Part shown: in pieces, positions 1 to 5,933 of the stretch | How positions within the stretch are numbered: position 1 is the first letter of the stretch | How the letters are laid out: each line of letters opens with the position of its first letter | NCBI GenBank assembly: GCA_964412845.1 | Contig: CAYPQM010000240.1 | Coordinates: 1 to 7,330 of the forward strand | Reading direction: 5' to 3' | Length of the DNA stretch: 7,330 nucleotides | From: JAWWPY01 sp964412845 | GTDB lineage: Bacteria; Actinomycetota; Actinomycetes; Streptosporangiales; Streptosporangiaceae | Made by a program: the position numbers and the translations under genes | Notes under the pieces: model-generated | What the model was told of the DNA's origin: nothing | What the model saw: the letters and a program-made list of their open reading frames with translations, nothing else | Database searches by the model: none

Positions 1-356
1 CGGTCATCGGGGAGACCGGGAACATCGGCCAGGCCAACTACGCGGCGTCCAAGTCCGGCATGTTCGGCCTGACGAAGTCACTGGCCCGGGAGGCCCTCTT
101 CCAGCTCAGCCGCGCGGACCGGCCGGTCGGTGACGGCGTCGGGCTGACCGTCAACGCCGTGACCCCGGGCTACGTCGCGACCGACATGTTCGCCTCGATC
201 CCGGACAAGGTGATTGACCGGATCCGGCACCAGATCCCGGTCGGCCGGCTCGGCAAGCCGGAGGAGATCGCCCGGGTGGTCGCCTTCCTGGCCGCCGATG
301 AGTCGTCCTACATCACGGGGCAGGTCTGGTCCGTCAACGGCGGCCTGGACATGTGA
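1..356 (+). CDS. phaB: Acetoacetyl-CoA reductase / 3-oxoacyl reductase (SDR), 5' end missing
   Basis: This is the C-terminal 117 residues of a classical short-chain dehydrogenase/reductase. The frame is open from base 3, so the N-terminal Rossmann half lies outside the window. The active-site block GQANYAASK is visible: catalytic Tyr is encoded at 39-41 and Lys at 51-53. The catalytic Ser expected 13 residues before Tyr would fall on the codon cut by the window edge. Downstream are the VNAVTPGYVATDM segment and a C-terminus ending VNGGLDM, both typical of PhaB and FabG proteins. PhaB reduces acetoacetyl-CoA to (R)-3-hydroxybutyryl-CoA with NADPH in the cytoplasm. The assignment to PhaB rather than FabG rests mainly on its place 33 bases before a thiolase and upstream of a PHA synthase. 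A stretch of about 12 extra residues (FQLSRADRPVGD region, bases 99-134) sits before the TVN strand compared with the usual PhaB/FabG length. SDR family membership is certain; the exact substrate is inferred. Confidence 0.85.
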   Translation, partial: VIGETGNIGQANYAASKSGMFGLTKSLAREALFQLSRADRPVGDGVGLTVNAVTPGYVATDMFASIPDKVIDRIRHQIPVGRLGKPEEIARVVAFLAADESSYITGQVWSVNGGLDM

Positions 357-366
357 GGCAGCAGCC

Positions 367-390
367 ATGAACCATGTGAAGGAGCAGTAA
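367..390 (+). other. Candidate 7-codon minicistron coupling phaB to phaA
   Basis: ATG at 367 opens a frame encoding MNHVKEQ that stops with TAA at 388-390. The last A of this stop is the first base of the phaA ATG (TAATG overlap). A GAGG at 355-358, overlapping the phaB stop, lies 8 bases upstream and could serve as its ribosome binding site. An ATGTGA start-stop also occurs at 374-379. The frame is seen directly; translation and a coupling role are inferred, and so short a frame could be chance. Confidence 0.3.
379..384 (+). promoter_or_regulatory. Ribosome binding site of phaA
   Basis: AAGGAG ends 5 bases before the ATG at 390. It fixes this ATG as the start of the thiolase rather than the ATGs at 367 or 374, which are out of frame with it. 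Confidence 0.8.
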
Positions 391-1586
391 TGAGTGACAT
401 GCGCAACCAGCCGGAAGTCCTGTTCCTGTCCGCGGTGCGGACGGGGATTGGCAAATACGGCGGCGGCCTCTCGACCGTGCCGCCGTGCGACCTCGCCGCC
501 GCGATGGTGCGGGACGCGGTGACCCGGGCGGAGGTGGATCCCGCGGACGTGGGCCATGCCGTGTTCGGCAACGTGATCCACACCGAGGCCAGGGACATGT
601 ACCTGGGCCGGGTGGCCGCCATCAACGGCGGCCTGCCGGCCAGCACAGTCGGGCTGACCGTGAACCGGCTGTGCGGCAGCGGGCTGCAGGCCATCATCTC
701 CGCGGCTCAGGCCATCATGCTCGGCGATACCGATGCCGCGGTGGCCGGCGGCGCCGAATCGATGAGCCGCGCCCAGTACTGGCTTCCCGACCTGCGCTGG
801 GGCCGGCGGATGCAGGACGCGGTCGCCGTAGACGCCATGGTCGCCGCGCTCACCGACCCGTTCGAGCACTGCCACATGGCCATCACCGCGGAGAACGTGG
901 CGGCCGAGTACGGGGTGTCCCGGGCTGACCAGGACGCCCTCGCCGCCGAGAGCCACCGGCGGGCCGCCTTCGCCACCGAGGCCGGCTATTTCGCTGAGCA
1001 GATCACGCCCATCGAGGTGACCACCCGCAAGGGCGTCACGACGTTCGCCACCGACGAGCACATCCGGCCCGGCGTGACCGCCGACGACCTGGCCAAGCTA
1101 CGGCCCGCCTTCGACGGGAGCGGCTCGGTCACCGCGGGCAACGCCTCGGGGGTCAACGACGCGGCCGCCGCTGTGGTCCTGGCCAGCGCGGCATATGCCG
1201 AAGAGCACGGGCTGCGGGCCATGGGACGGCTCGTCGCCTACAGTCACGCCGGCGTGGAACCGAGGGTGATGGGCATCGGCCCGGTCCCCGCGGTACGCGG
1301 GGTACTCGACCGGGCGGGCCTGAAGGTTGACGAGATCGACGTGTTCGAGGTGAATGAGGCGTTCGCGGCGCAGGCGCTGGCGGTGGCCCGCGAACTCGGC
1401 CTGCCCGCCGACCGGACCAACCCGAACGGCAGCGGCATCGCGCTCGGGCACCCGATCGGCGCGACGGGCGCCATCCTCACCGTGAAGGCGCTGCACGAGC
1501 TGCAGCGGACCGGTGGCAGATATGGGCTGATCACCATGTGCATTGGAGGCGGCCAGGGCCTTGCCGCGATCGTCGAAAGGGTATAA
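390..1586 (+). CDS. phaA: Acetyl-CoA C-acetyltransferase (beta-ketothiolase)
   Basis: A complete thiolase II-type enzyme of 398 residues, the normal length of the family (about 390-400). It condenses two acetyl-CoA to acetoacetyl-CoA, the first step of PHB synthesis; the reverse reaction is used in degradation. All active-site elements are present: nucleophilic Cys95 in NRLCGSGLQAI, the VNEAFA loop (Asn322-Glu323), His354 in GIALGHPIGATGA, and the acid/base Cys384 in CIGGGQG. The N-terminal SAVRTGIGKYGG is also standard. The gene follows phaB by 33 bases and precedes phaC by 44 bases on the same strand, so the three are very likely one transcript. The alternative is a general fatty-acid or degradative thiolase, since sequence alone does not separate PhaA from other acetyl-CoA acetyltransferases; the neighbouring reductase and synthase favour the biosynthetic role. 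No signal peptide or membrane segment is seen, consistent with a cytoplasmic tetramer. Confidence 0.93.
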   Translation: MSDMRNQPEVLFLSAVRTGIGKYGGGLSTVPPCDLAAAMVRDAVTRAEVDPADVGHAVFGNVIHTEARDMYLGRVAAINGGLPASTVGLTVNRLCGSGLQAIISAAQAIMLGDTDAAVAGGAESMSRAQYWLPDLRWGRRMQDAVAVDAMVAALTDPFEHCHMAITAENVAAEYGVSRADQDALAAESHRRAAFATEAGYFAEQITPIEVTTRKGVTTFATDEHIRPGVTADDLAKLRPAFDGSGSVTAGNASGVNDAAAAVVLASAAYAEEHGLRAMGRLVAYSHAGVEPRVMGIGPVPAVRGVLDRAGLKVDEIDVFEVNEAFAAQALAVARELGLPADRTNPNGSGIALGHPIGATGAILTVKALHELQRTGGRYGLITMCIGGGQGLAAIVERV

Positions 1587-1634
1587 ATGCAGGCGCCCGG
1601 TGGGCCGGGCGACAACCCAGGAGGTTACTCATGA
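1587..1634 (+). other. Candidate 15-codon minicistron linking phaA to phaC, with hairpin
   Basis: The phaA stop TAA (1584-1586) is followed immediately by an ATG at 1587. This opens a 15-residue frame beginning MQAPGGPGD whose TGA at 1632-1634 overlaps the phaC ATG at 1631 (ATGA overlap). AAAGG at 1576-1580 is placed 6 bases before it as a possible ribosome binding site. Within it, 1594-1600 and 1605-1611 form a perfect 7-bp GC stem (CGCCCGG/CCGGGCG) with a TGGG loop. Frame and hairpin are seen directly; expression and a regulatory role are inferred. Confidence 0.35.
1619..1624 (+). promoter_or_regulatory. Ribosome binding site of phaC
   Basis: AGGAGG, a full match to the core anti-Shine-Dalgarno complement, ends 6 bases before ATG 1631. 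It decides the phaC start against the longer in-frame start at 1538, which lies inside phaA and has no comparable site. Confidence 0.85.
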
Positions 1635-3340
1635 CCGAACGTGATACGACGTGGCAGATAGTGGAAGACGCCGCCGAGGTACTCGCGCCGGAGGCTGATC
1701 TCATCGGCGAATTCGACATGGCCAGCTTCGGCGGGTCCATATTCGCGGTGCTGAACCGGGCGATGCAACGCCCGGGCGAATTCGCCGAGGCGGGATTGCG
1801 TCTCAGCACCACCCTGGCCAGGATCGCCCAGTTCATGGCGGCCAAGGCGGCCGGGGCGGCTGCCACGCCACCGATCCCGCTCGCCGCGGACAAGCGGTTC
1901 ACGGACCGTACCTGGGAGGACAACGCCGGGTTCGCCGGACTCCGGCAGGCCTACCTGGCCGTCCGGCAGTTCAACGACGACCTGCTCGCGGCCGGGAGTG
2001 GTGATCCGGTCACTGACGGGAAAGCGCAGCTGATGAGCGGATTCCTGCTCGACGCGGTCGCCCCGACAAACTTCCTGGCCACCAACCCGGCGGCGATGAA
2101 GCGGGCGTTTGAGACCGGTGGCGCCAGCCTGGTCGCCGGGGCCCGCAACTTCCTGGATGACGTCGCCCACAACGACGGGCGGCCGAGTCAGGTGGACCGG
2201 CGGCCGTTCCACCTGGGCCAGAACGCTGCCGCAACGCCGGGCAGCGTCGTCTTCCAGAGCGAGCTGATGGAACTCATTCAGTACGCGCCGCAGACCCCCA
2301 AGGTCGGCGCCATCCCGATGCTGATGAGCCCGGCGTGGATCAACAAGTACTACATCATGGATCTCGCGCCCGGCCGGAGCTTCATTGAGTGGGCCGTGCA
2401 GCACGGGCACACGGTCTTCGCGATCTCCTACCGCAACCCCGACGCGAGCATGCGCGGTGTAACGCTGGATGACTATCTCATCGAGGGACCGCGGACCGCG
2501 CTCGACGTGATATCCGACATCACCGGGGCTGACAAGATCAACATCACCGGGCTCTGCCTGGGCGGTGCCCTGACCGCGATGCTCGCCTCGTATCTCGTCA
2601 AAGCCGGTGATGACCGCATCGGCTGCATCACCCTGCTCAACACGCTGCTCGACTACAGTGAGCCCGGCGTGCTCGGGGTCTTCACCGACGAGAAGACCGT
2701 GGCCCGGATGGAACATCACATGGAGGCCAAGGGCTTCCTGGAAGCGTCGGACATGCGGACCGCCTTCGACATGCTCCGGGCGAACGACCTCATCTTCAGC
2801 TACGTGGCCACGAACTGGCTGATGGGACAGCAGCCGCCGGCTTTCGACATCCTCGCCTGGAACGCGGACAGCACGCGCCTGCCAGCGGCCATGCACTCCT
2901 TCTACCTCCGCTCGCTCTACCTGCATAACCAGCTCGCGAAGGGCGAGATGGAACTGGCCGGGCAGCAGCTGTCCCTGAAGGACATCACCGCCGACACCTA
3001 CGTGGTCAGCGCGGAGAACGATCACATCGTGCCGTGGACCGCCTCGTACAAGGCCACCGGGCTGCTGGGCGGCGACGTGCGGTATGTGCTGTCCAACGGA
3101 GGGCACATCGCCGGCATCGTCAATCCGCCCGGGCCCAAGGCCTGGCATGAGGTGAGCCAGGGCGGCCACGCCTCGGCGGCGCAGTGGCGCGCGAGCGCGA
3201 AGGTCATCAAAGGCTCCTGGTGGCAGGACTGGGCCGACTGGACGAAGCCGCGTTCCGGCGGGCTGGTCAAGCCGCCGACCCTGGGCAGCAAGCGCTACCC
3301 CGCCCTCGGCGACGCTCCGGGTGACTACGTCCGCGGCTGA
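1631..3340 (+). CDS. phaC: Poly(3-hydroxyalkanoate) synthase, class I type
   Basis: A 569-residue synthase that polymerises (R)-3-hydroxyacyl-CoA into PHA at the granule surface and releases CoA. Residues about 80-250 are the PhaC N-terminal domain. Residues about 230-530 are the alpha/beta-hydrolase catalytic domain. The lipase-like box is GLCLGG with nucleophile Cys309. Asp464 in AENDHIVPWTA and His492 in SNGGHIAG complete the Cys-Asp-His triad. The conserved blocks WNADSTRLPAAMHSFYLR and GIVNPPGPK are also typical. Length and the absence of a phaE- or phaR-type partner gene nearby fit class I rather than III or IV. Together with phaA and phaB, this points to short-chain monomers such as 3-hydroxybutyrate. 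Class II, which takes medium-chain monomers, cannot be excluded by eye. The start at 1631 is set by the AGGAGG site; an in-frame ATG at 1538 would add 31 Arg-rich residues overlapping phaA and is unlikely. Confidence 0.95.
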   Translation: MTERDTTWQIVEDAAEVLAPEADLIGEFDMASFGGSIFAVLNRAMQRPGEFAEAGLRLSTTLARIAQFMAAKAAGAAATPPIPLAADKRFTDRTWEDNAGFAGLRQAYLAVRQFNDDLLAAGSGDPVTDGKAQLMSGFLLDAVAPTNFLATNPAAMKRAFETGGASLVAGARNFLDDVAHNDGRPSQVDRRPFHLGQNAAATPGSVVFQSELMELIQYAPQTPKVGAIPMLMSPAWINKYYIMDLAPGRSFIEWAVQHGHTVFAISYRNPDASMRGVTLDDYLIEGPRTALDVISDITGADKINITGLCLGGALTAMLASYLVKAGDDRIGCITLLNTLLDYSEPGVLGVFTDEKTVARMEHHMEAKGFLEASDMRTAFDMLRANDLIFSYVATNWLMGQQPPAFDILAWNADSTRLPAAMHSFYLRSLYLHNQLAKGEMELAGQQLSLKDITADTYVVSAENDHIVPWTASYKATGLLGGDVRYVLSNGGHIAGIVNPPGPKAWHEVSQGGHASAAQWRASAKVIKGSWWQDWADWTKPRSGGLVKPPTLGSKRYPALGDAPGDYVRG

Positions 3341-3346
3341 CCCGGC

Positions 3347-3363
3347 GAGGCCAGCAGGCCCTC
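3347..3363 (+). terminator. Weak hairpin after phaC
   Basis: GAGGCC and GGCCCTC flank an AGCA loop and pair over 6 bp with one bulged C. It lies just after the phaC stop and before the next promoter, without a U-tract. It may partly end the phaBAC transcript or may be chance in GC-rich DNA. Confidence 0.25.
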
Positions 3364-3378
3364 CCGGAGGCGCATCGC

Positions 3379-3406
3379 TTGACAAATCAACCAGAGCGCG
3401 TAGTAT
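3379..3406 (+). promoter_or_regulatory. Near-consensus housekeeping-sigma promoter of the phasin-like gene
   Basis: A perfect -35 box TTGACA (3379-3384) is separated by 16 bases from TAGTAT (3401-3406), a good actinobacterial -10. The predicted transcript starts near 3413, giving a leader of about 30 bases. The boxes sit in a local AT-rich patch within otherwise GC-rich DNA. This suggests strong transcription of the granule protein gene independent of phaBAC. No operator is clearly visible. Confidence 0.7.
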
Positions 3407-3441
3407 AGCAAGCACAAGACAACATCCCCGAGGAGAAAAAA

Positions 3442-3735
3442 ATGACCGATACCCGTAGCACCAGCCAGGACATCCAGGGCGAGATCCTGAACACGGTCCG
3501 GATGAGCCAGGACGCGGTCGTCGATGCCATCAAGCGCTGGGCCGACGCGGTTCAGTCGATGACGCCGTCGATCTCCCTCCCGACCCCCAACCTGCCCTAC
3601 GCCGACAAGCTGCCCAAGCCAGAAGAGCTCGTGGCCAACGCCTACGACTTCGCCGAGCAGCTGCTCTCCAGCCAGCGGAAGTTCGCTGAGAACGTGCTGC
3701 ACGCAGCCACCCCGGTACTGGCCGGCAAGAAGTAA
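3442..3735 (+). CDS. Small phasin-like PHA granule protein
   Basis: A 97-residue soluble protein without signal peptide, membrane segment or Cys. Residues about 8-40 look like one amphipathic helix. Residues 41-60 are a Pro-rich linker with repeated TP/LP pairs (PSISLPTPNLPYADKLPKP region). Residues 61-90 form a second amphipathic helix with a regular pattern of Leu, Val, Phe and Ala (AYDFAEQLLSSQRKFAENVL). The AEQLLSSQRKFAE stretch resembles phasin helices, which coat PHA granules, limit their coalescence and can influence PhaC. The position directly after phaC supports this. It is much shorter than typical PhaP phasins (about 150-200 residues), so a usual phasin domain match may fail. The start is set by GAGGAG at 3430-3435 followed by an A-run, and the upstream promoter implies abundant expression, as expected for a granule coat protein. 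Function is inferred from context and helix pattern. Confidence 0.75.
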   Translation: MTDTRSTSQDIQGEILNTVRMSQDAVVDAIKRWADAVQSMTPSISLPTPNLPYADKLPKPEELVANAYDFAEQLLSSQRKFAENVLHAATPVLAGKK

Positions 3736-3753
3736 GCAGTAACCAGATAGCCC

Positions 3754-3789
3754 AGCGCGGCGGACCAGGATTTCCCGGTTCGCCGCGCT
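3754..3789 (+). terminator. Hairpin terminator after the phasin-like gene
   Basis: Arms 3754-3766 and 3777-3789 pair over 13 bp with one G-T wobble (core AGCGCGGCG/CGCCGCGCT) around a 10-base loop. It begins 18 bases after the stop codon. There is no T-run, which is common for actinobacterial terminators. A second short inverted repeat CCCGA/TCGGG at 3798-3813 follows and may reinforce it. Confidence 0.7.
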
Positions 3790-3894
3790 TGCGCGTTCCC
3801 GAGCCAGATCGGGCGGCGATGATGTGCGAGGCTTGGACGCGGCACACGTTACCCAGATGTTGCCTCCTCGGCTGCGCAGGGAGCTCACTATGTC

Positions 3895-3900
3895 TACAAT
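3895..3900 (+). promoter_or_regulatory. -10 box of a probable leaderless transcript
   Basis: TACAAT fits the -10 consensus and ends 6 bases before the ATG at 3907, so transcription would begin at or next to the start codon. No Shine-Dalgarno sequence precedes this ATG at proper spacing and no good -35 is seen. Leaderless genes with this arrangement are common in actinobacteria. Confidence 0.5.
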
Positions 3901-3906
3901 TCCTAC

Positions 3907-4818
3907 ATGCTTATGGGGGAATCCGGGCTTCCCGCTGACGTCCTGTTGCCGGAGCCGCAGCGGTCCGTGACAGTGATCGAGCCCCCGGGAGCCGGAACCG
4001 GCTACTGGGCCGGGGCGCCCAGCGCCGCGCTCGGCGATGACGGCATCTACCTGGCCTACCGGCTGCGCCGCCCGATCGGCCACGGCCGGGGATACGCCGT
4101 GGCCATAGCCCGGTCCGCCGACGGCGAGCACTTCGAGACGCTGCTCAGCATCGGCCGCGAACTCGTGGGCACGGACTCGCTGGAGCGGCCGTCGCTGGTG
4201 CGAACCCCGCAGGGCTCCTGGCGGCTCTACCTCAGCTGCGCGACCCCGGGCACCAAGCACTGGCGGGTCGAGTTGATCGAGGCGGCCCACCCGGCCGAAT
4301 TCGACGCCCGCAGCAGGCAGGTCGTCCTGCCGGGCGACACCAAGGCCGGGGTCAAGGACCCGGTGATCCGGCACCGGGACGGGACCTGGCAGCTCTGGGC
4401 GTCCTGTCATCCGCTGGCCGATCCCGACGAGGCGGACCAGATGGTGACCGACCACGCCACCAGCCACGACGGGCGGGCGTGGACCTGGCAGGGGACCGCG
4501 CTGAACGGCCGTCCTGGCCTGTGGGACTCGCGAGGCACCCGGGTCAGCGCGGTCTGCTACACGGGCGGCACCATCGTGGCCTATTACGACGGCCGGGCCA
4601 GCGCCGCAGAAAATTACGAGGAGCGCACCGGCGTCGCCACCGGGACCGAGCCAGCGGGCCTGTCCGCCCTCGGATCCGTCCCGTTCGCCGAGTCGCCGCA
4701 CGCGGGTGGCGGCTTGCGCTACCTGGACATTCTCCCGCTGCCCGATGGCAGCCGGCGGCTCTATTACGAGATGACCGCCGCCGACGGCTCACACGCCCTG
4801 CGCACCGAACTGCGCTGA
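3907..4818 (+). CDS. Five-bladed beta-propeller protein, glycosidase-like fold, function unknown
   Basis: A 303-residue soluble protein with no signal peptide. It shows five recurring motifs of the type P-S/V-x-x-x-x-x-D/G-G-x-W/I-x-L-Y/W: residues about 34-52 (GAPSAALGDDGIYLAYR), 93-111 (ERPSLVRTPQGSWRLYLS), 149-167 (VKDPVIRHRDGTWQLWAS), 211-230 (RVSAV to VAYYDGR) and 270-288 (RYLDILPLPDGSRRLYYEM). This repeat pattern is that of the five-bladed propellers of the GH43/GH32/GH130-type glycosidases. Acidic residues such as Asp45, Asp151 (in KDP) and Asp207 (in LWDSRG) are candidates for the central site, but I cannot assign a catalytic triad or substrate. Catalytic activity is therefore unproven. 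The ATG at 3907 fits a leaderless start; an in-frame ATG at 3913 is an alternative. The gene stands between the PHA locus and a convergent sulfotransferase, with no obvious partner in carbohydrate metabolism in view. Confidence 0.7.
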   Translation: MLMGESGLPADVLLPEPQRSVTVIEPPGAGTGYWAGAPSAALGDDGIYLAYRLRRPIGHGRGYAVAIARSADGEHFETLLSIGRELVGTDSLERPSLVRTPQGSWRLYLSCATPGTKHWRVELIEAAHPAEFDARSRQVVLPGDTKAGVKDPVIRHRDGTWQLWASCHPLADPDEADQMVTDHATSHDGRAWTWQGTALNGRPGLWDSRGTRVSAVCYTGGTIVAYYDGRASAAENYEERTGVATGTEPAGLSALGSVPFAESPHAGGGLRYLDILPLPDGSRRLYYEMTAADGSHALRTELR

Positions 4819-4823
4819 CGCAC

Positions 4824-4856
4824 GCCGGGCCGGTGACCGGCGCCCGCTGGCCCGGC
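4824..4856. terminator. Inverted repeat between convergent genes
   Basis: GCCGGGCC (4824-4831) and GGCCCGGC (4849-4856) form a perfect 8-bp stem with a 17-base loop. It lies in the 56-base gap between two converging genes, so it could end transcription from both sides. No T-run is present on either strand, and chance pairing is possible at this GC content. Confidence 0.4.
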
Positions 4857-4874
4857 CTCCGGTGAGCCCTCCGG

Positions 4875-5870
4875 TCAGGGCCGGGGGGCAGGGCGGCCGT
4901 TACGTGCCTGCCGCTGCCCGGGCGGCCGCTCGCCGACCAGTCCCCCCGAGCGCTCCCTGGGCCGCAGCCAGTCGCTGAAGTCCGACTGGGTGACCTTCTC
5001 AAGCAGCCGGACGTCCGTGTCGAAGTACGGCAGCAGCGCCTGGCGTTGCTGCCAGGTGAGCGGCTGCCGGCTGGGCGCCTTCTGCTGCAGGATCCGCTCG
5101 AGGGGCGCGGCCATGGCCGCTCCCGCGGTGTGCGGCAGGTGCCGGCCCACCGCCGCGATGCCGCGCACCGCCTGCGACACCGCCAGATGGCTGAACGATC
5201 TCCTGGGGTGCGCCGTGACGTTCTCCCTGGGCACCTTGGTGATGACCCGCTGCGGCACGCCCAGGAAGGCACAGATGGAGTCCAGCGTCTCGGCGGGCGA
5301 ATCAACCAGCGACCGGTACCGCAGCACGTGGACGTGTTCCCGGGGGAACAGCGTGTACAGGTGCTCAAGTTGCTCGCCGTACCGGCCCAGCCTGGTGTAG
5401 TGCCAGAACAAGGCCCAGCCCGCGGCGACCCGCCGGTCCTCATCCGCGCAGGCCGCGACGAAGTCGTCGATGGGATCAAGGCCTGCGGACCACAGGTGGG
5501 TCCAGTTCGAGTGCGCGCGCTCCACCGGGTCACGCAGCATCGCGATCATCTTGACATCCGGGATAAGCTCCCGGATCCGGCGCTGGGCCGGCCGGTCATA
5601 CAGGTAGAAGGGCGTGGACTCGCCGCGCAGCAACCCGGCGGGGGCGGCCGCGAAGAGCGCTTCGTAGTCCGCCCGCCGCCAGACATGCTCGCGGTAGGTC
5701 GGGATGTCGCCCGGTCCCCCGCCCCTGGTGGGCGGCGGGCCATCGGTCAGGAAGAACTTCGGCTCCTTGACCGGCGACATGAACAGTGCGGGATGCCCGG
5801 CGAGCGCCGCATGCAGCGCCGTGGTGCCCGCCTTGGGGGCACCGATGATCAGGAAGTCCGGCAGAGCCAC
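4875..5870 (-). CDS. PAPS-dependent sulfotransferase
   Basis: A 331-residue cytoplasmic sulfotransferase-family protein. Residues 1-17 give the opening strand and the 5'-phosphosulfate loop (FLIIGAPKAGTT, with Lys13). Residues 113-121 (RDPVERAHS) form the 3'-phosphate binding motif, with Arg113 and Ser121 as the usual contacts. GESTPFYLYD at 83-92 resembles the segment of bacterial and heparan-sulfate-type sulfotransferases that carries the catalytic acid, here Glu84. Such enzymes move sulfate from PAPS to a hydroxyl or amine of a sugar, lipid or small molecule; the acceptor cannot be read from the sequence. The start is GTG at 5870, chosen because GGAGG at 5880-5876 lies 5 bases upstream. 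The last 30 residues are Arg- and Pro-rich and look disordered. The gene converges with the propeller gene and diverges from the isomerase-family gene, so it appears monocistronic. Family membership is secure; the role is unknown. Confidence 0.88.
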   Translation of the reverse strand: MALPDFLIIGAPKAGTTALHAALAGHPALFMSPVKEPKFFLTDGPPPTRGGGPGDIPTYREHVWRRADYEALFAAAPAGLLRGESTPFYLYDRPAQRRIRELIPDVKMIAMLRDPVERAHSNWTHLWSAGLDPIDDFVAACADEDRRVAAGWALFWHYTRLGRYGEQLEHLYTLFPREHVHVLRYRSLVDSPAETLDSICAFLGVPQRVITKVPRENVTAHPRRSFSHLAVSQAVRGIAAVGRHLPHTAGAAMAAPLERILQQKAPSRQPLTWQQRQALLPYFDTDVRLLEKVTQSDFSDWLRPRERSGGLVGERPPGQRQARNGRPAPRP

Positions 5871-5875
5871 GAGGG

Positions 5876-5880
5876 CCTCC
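5876..5880 (-). promoter_or_regulatory. Ribosome binding site of the sulfotransferase, with upstream hairpin
   Basis: Read on the minus strand, GGAGG lies 5 bases before the GTG start at 5870. Immediately upstream, 5885-5899 forms a 6-bp hairpin (CGCAGC/GCTGCG, loop TCC), 4 bases from the ribosome binding site. It might affect translation. Confidence 0.65.
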
Positions 5881-5904
5881 TTCGCGCAGCGGAGCTGCGG
5901 AGGA

Positions 5905-5933
5905 ATAATAACTCATTATCTCGATCTGATTAA
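5905..5933 (-). promoter_or_regulatory. Possible promoter of the sulfotransferase gene
   Basis: On the minus strand TTAATC (5933-5928) and TATTAT (5910-5905) are 17 bases apart in an AT-rich patch. Transcription would begin near 5898 and give a leader of about 30 bases. The -10 is good and the -35 is poor. An ATAAT/ATTAT inverted repeat (5905-5909, 5915-5919) overlaps the -10 and could be an operator. Confidence 0.35.

Noticed and set aside
78..1061. A 327-codon minus-strand frame opposite phaB and phaA
   Set aside because: It is antisense to two clear enzymes, with low-complexity composition and no motif.
1538..1630. Upstream in-frame start for phaC adding 31 residues
   Set aside because: It would overlap the end of phaA, has no good ribosome binding site and adds an Arg-rich extension not typical of PHA synthases; ATG 1631 has AGGAGG at ideal spacing.
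1625..3415. A 596-codon open frame on the minus strand covering phaC
   Set aside because: It mirrors phaC, which has complete catalytic motifs. Long antisense frames are expected in GC-rich coding DNA, and its translation shows low-complexity Gly/Arg/Val-rich sequence with no recognisable domain.
3325..4701. A 458-codon minus-strand frame across the phasin-like gene, its terminator and the propeller gene
   Set aside because: It crosses a terminator, promoter signals and two supported genes, and shows no domain; it is a codon-bias shadow.
4544..5533. A 329-codon minus-strand frame overlapping the sulfotransferase in another frame
   Set aside because: The translation is dominated by Arg, Pro, Ser and Thr, while the overlapping frame has intact sulfotransferase motifs.
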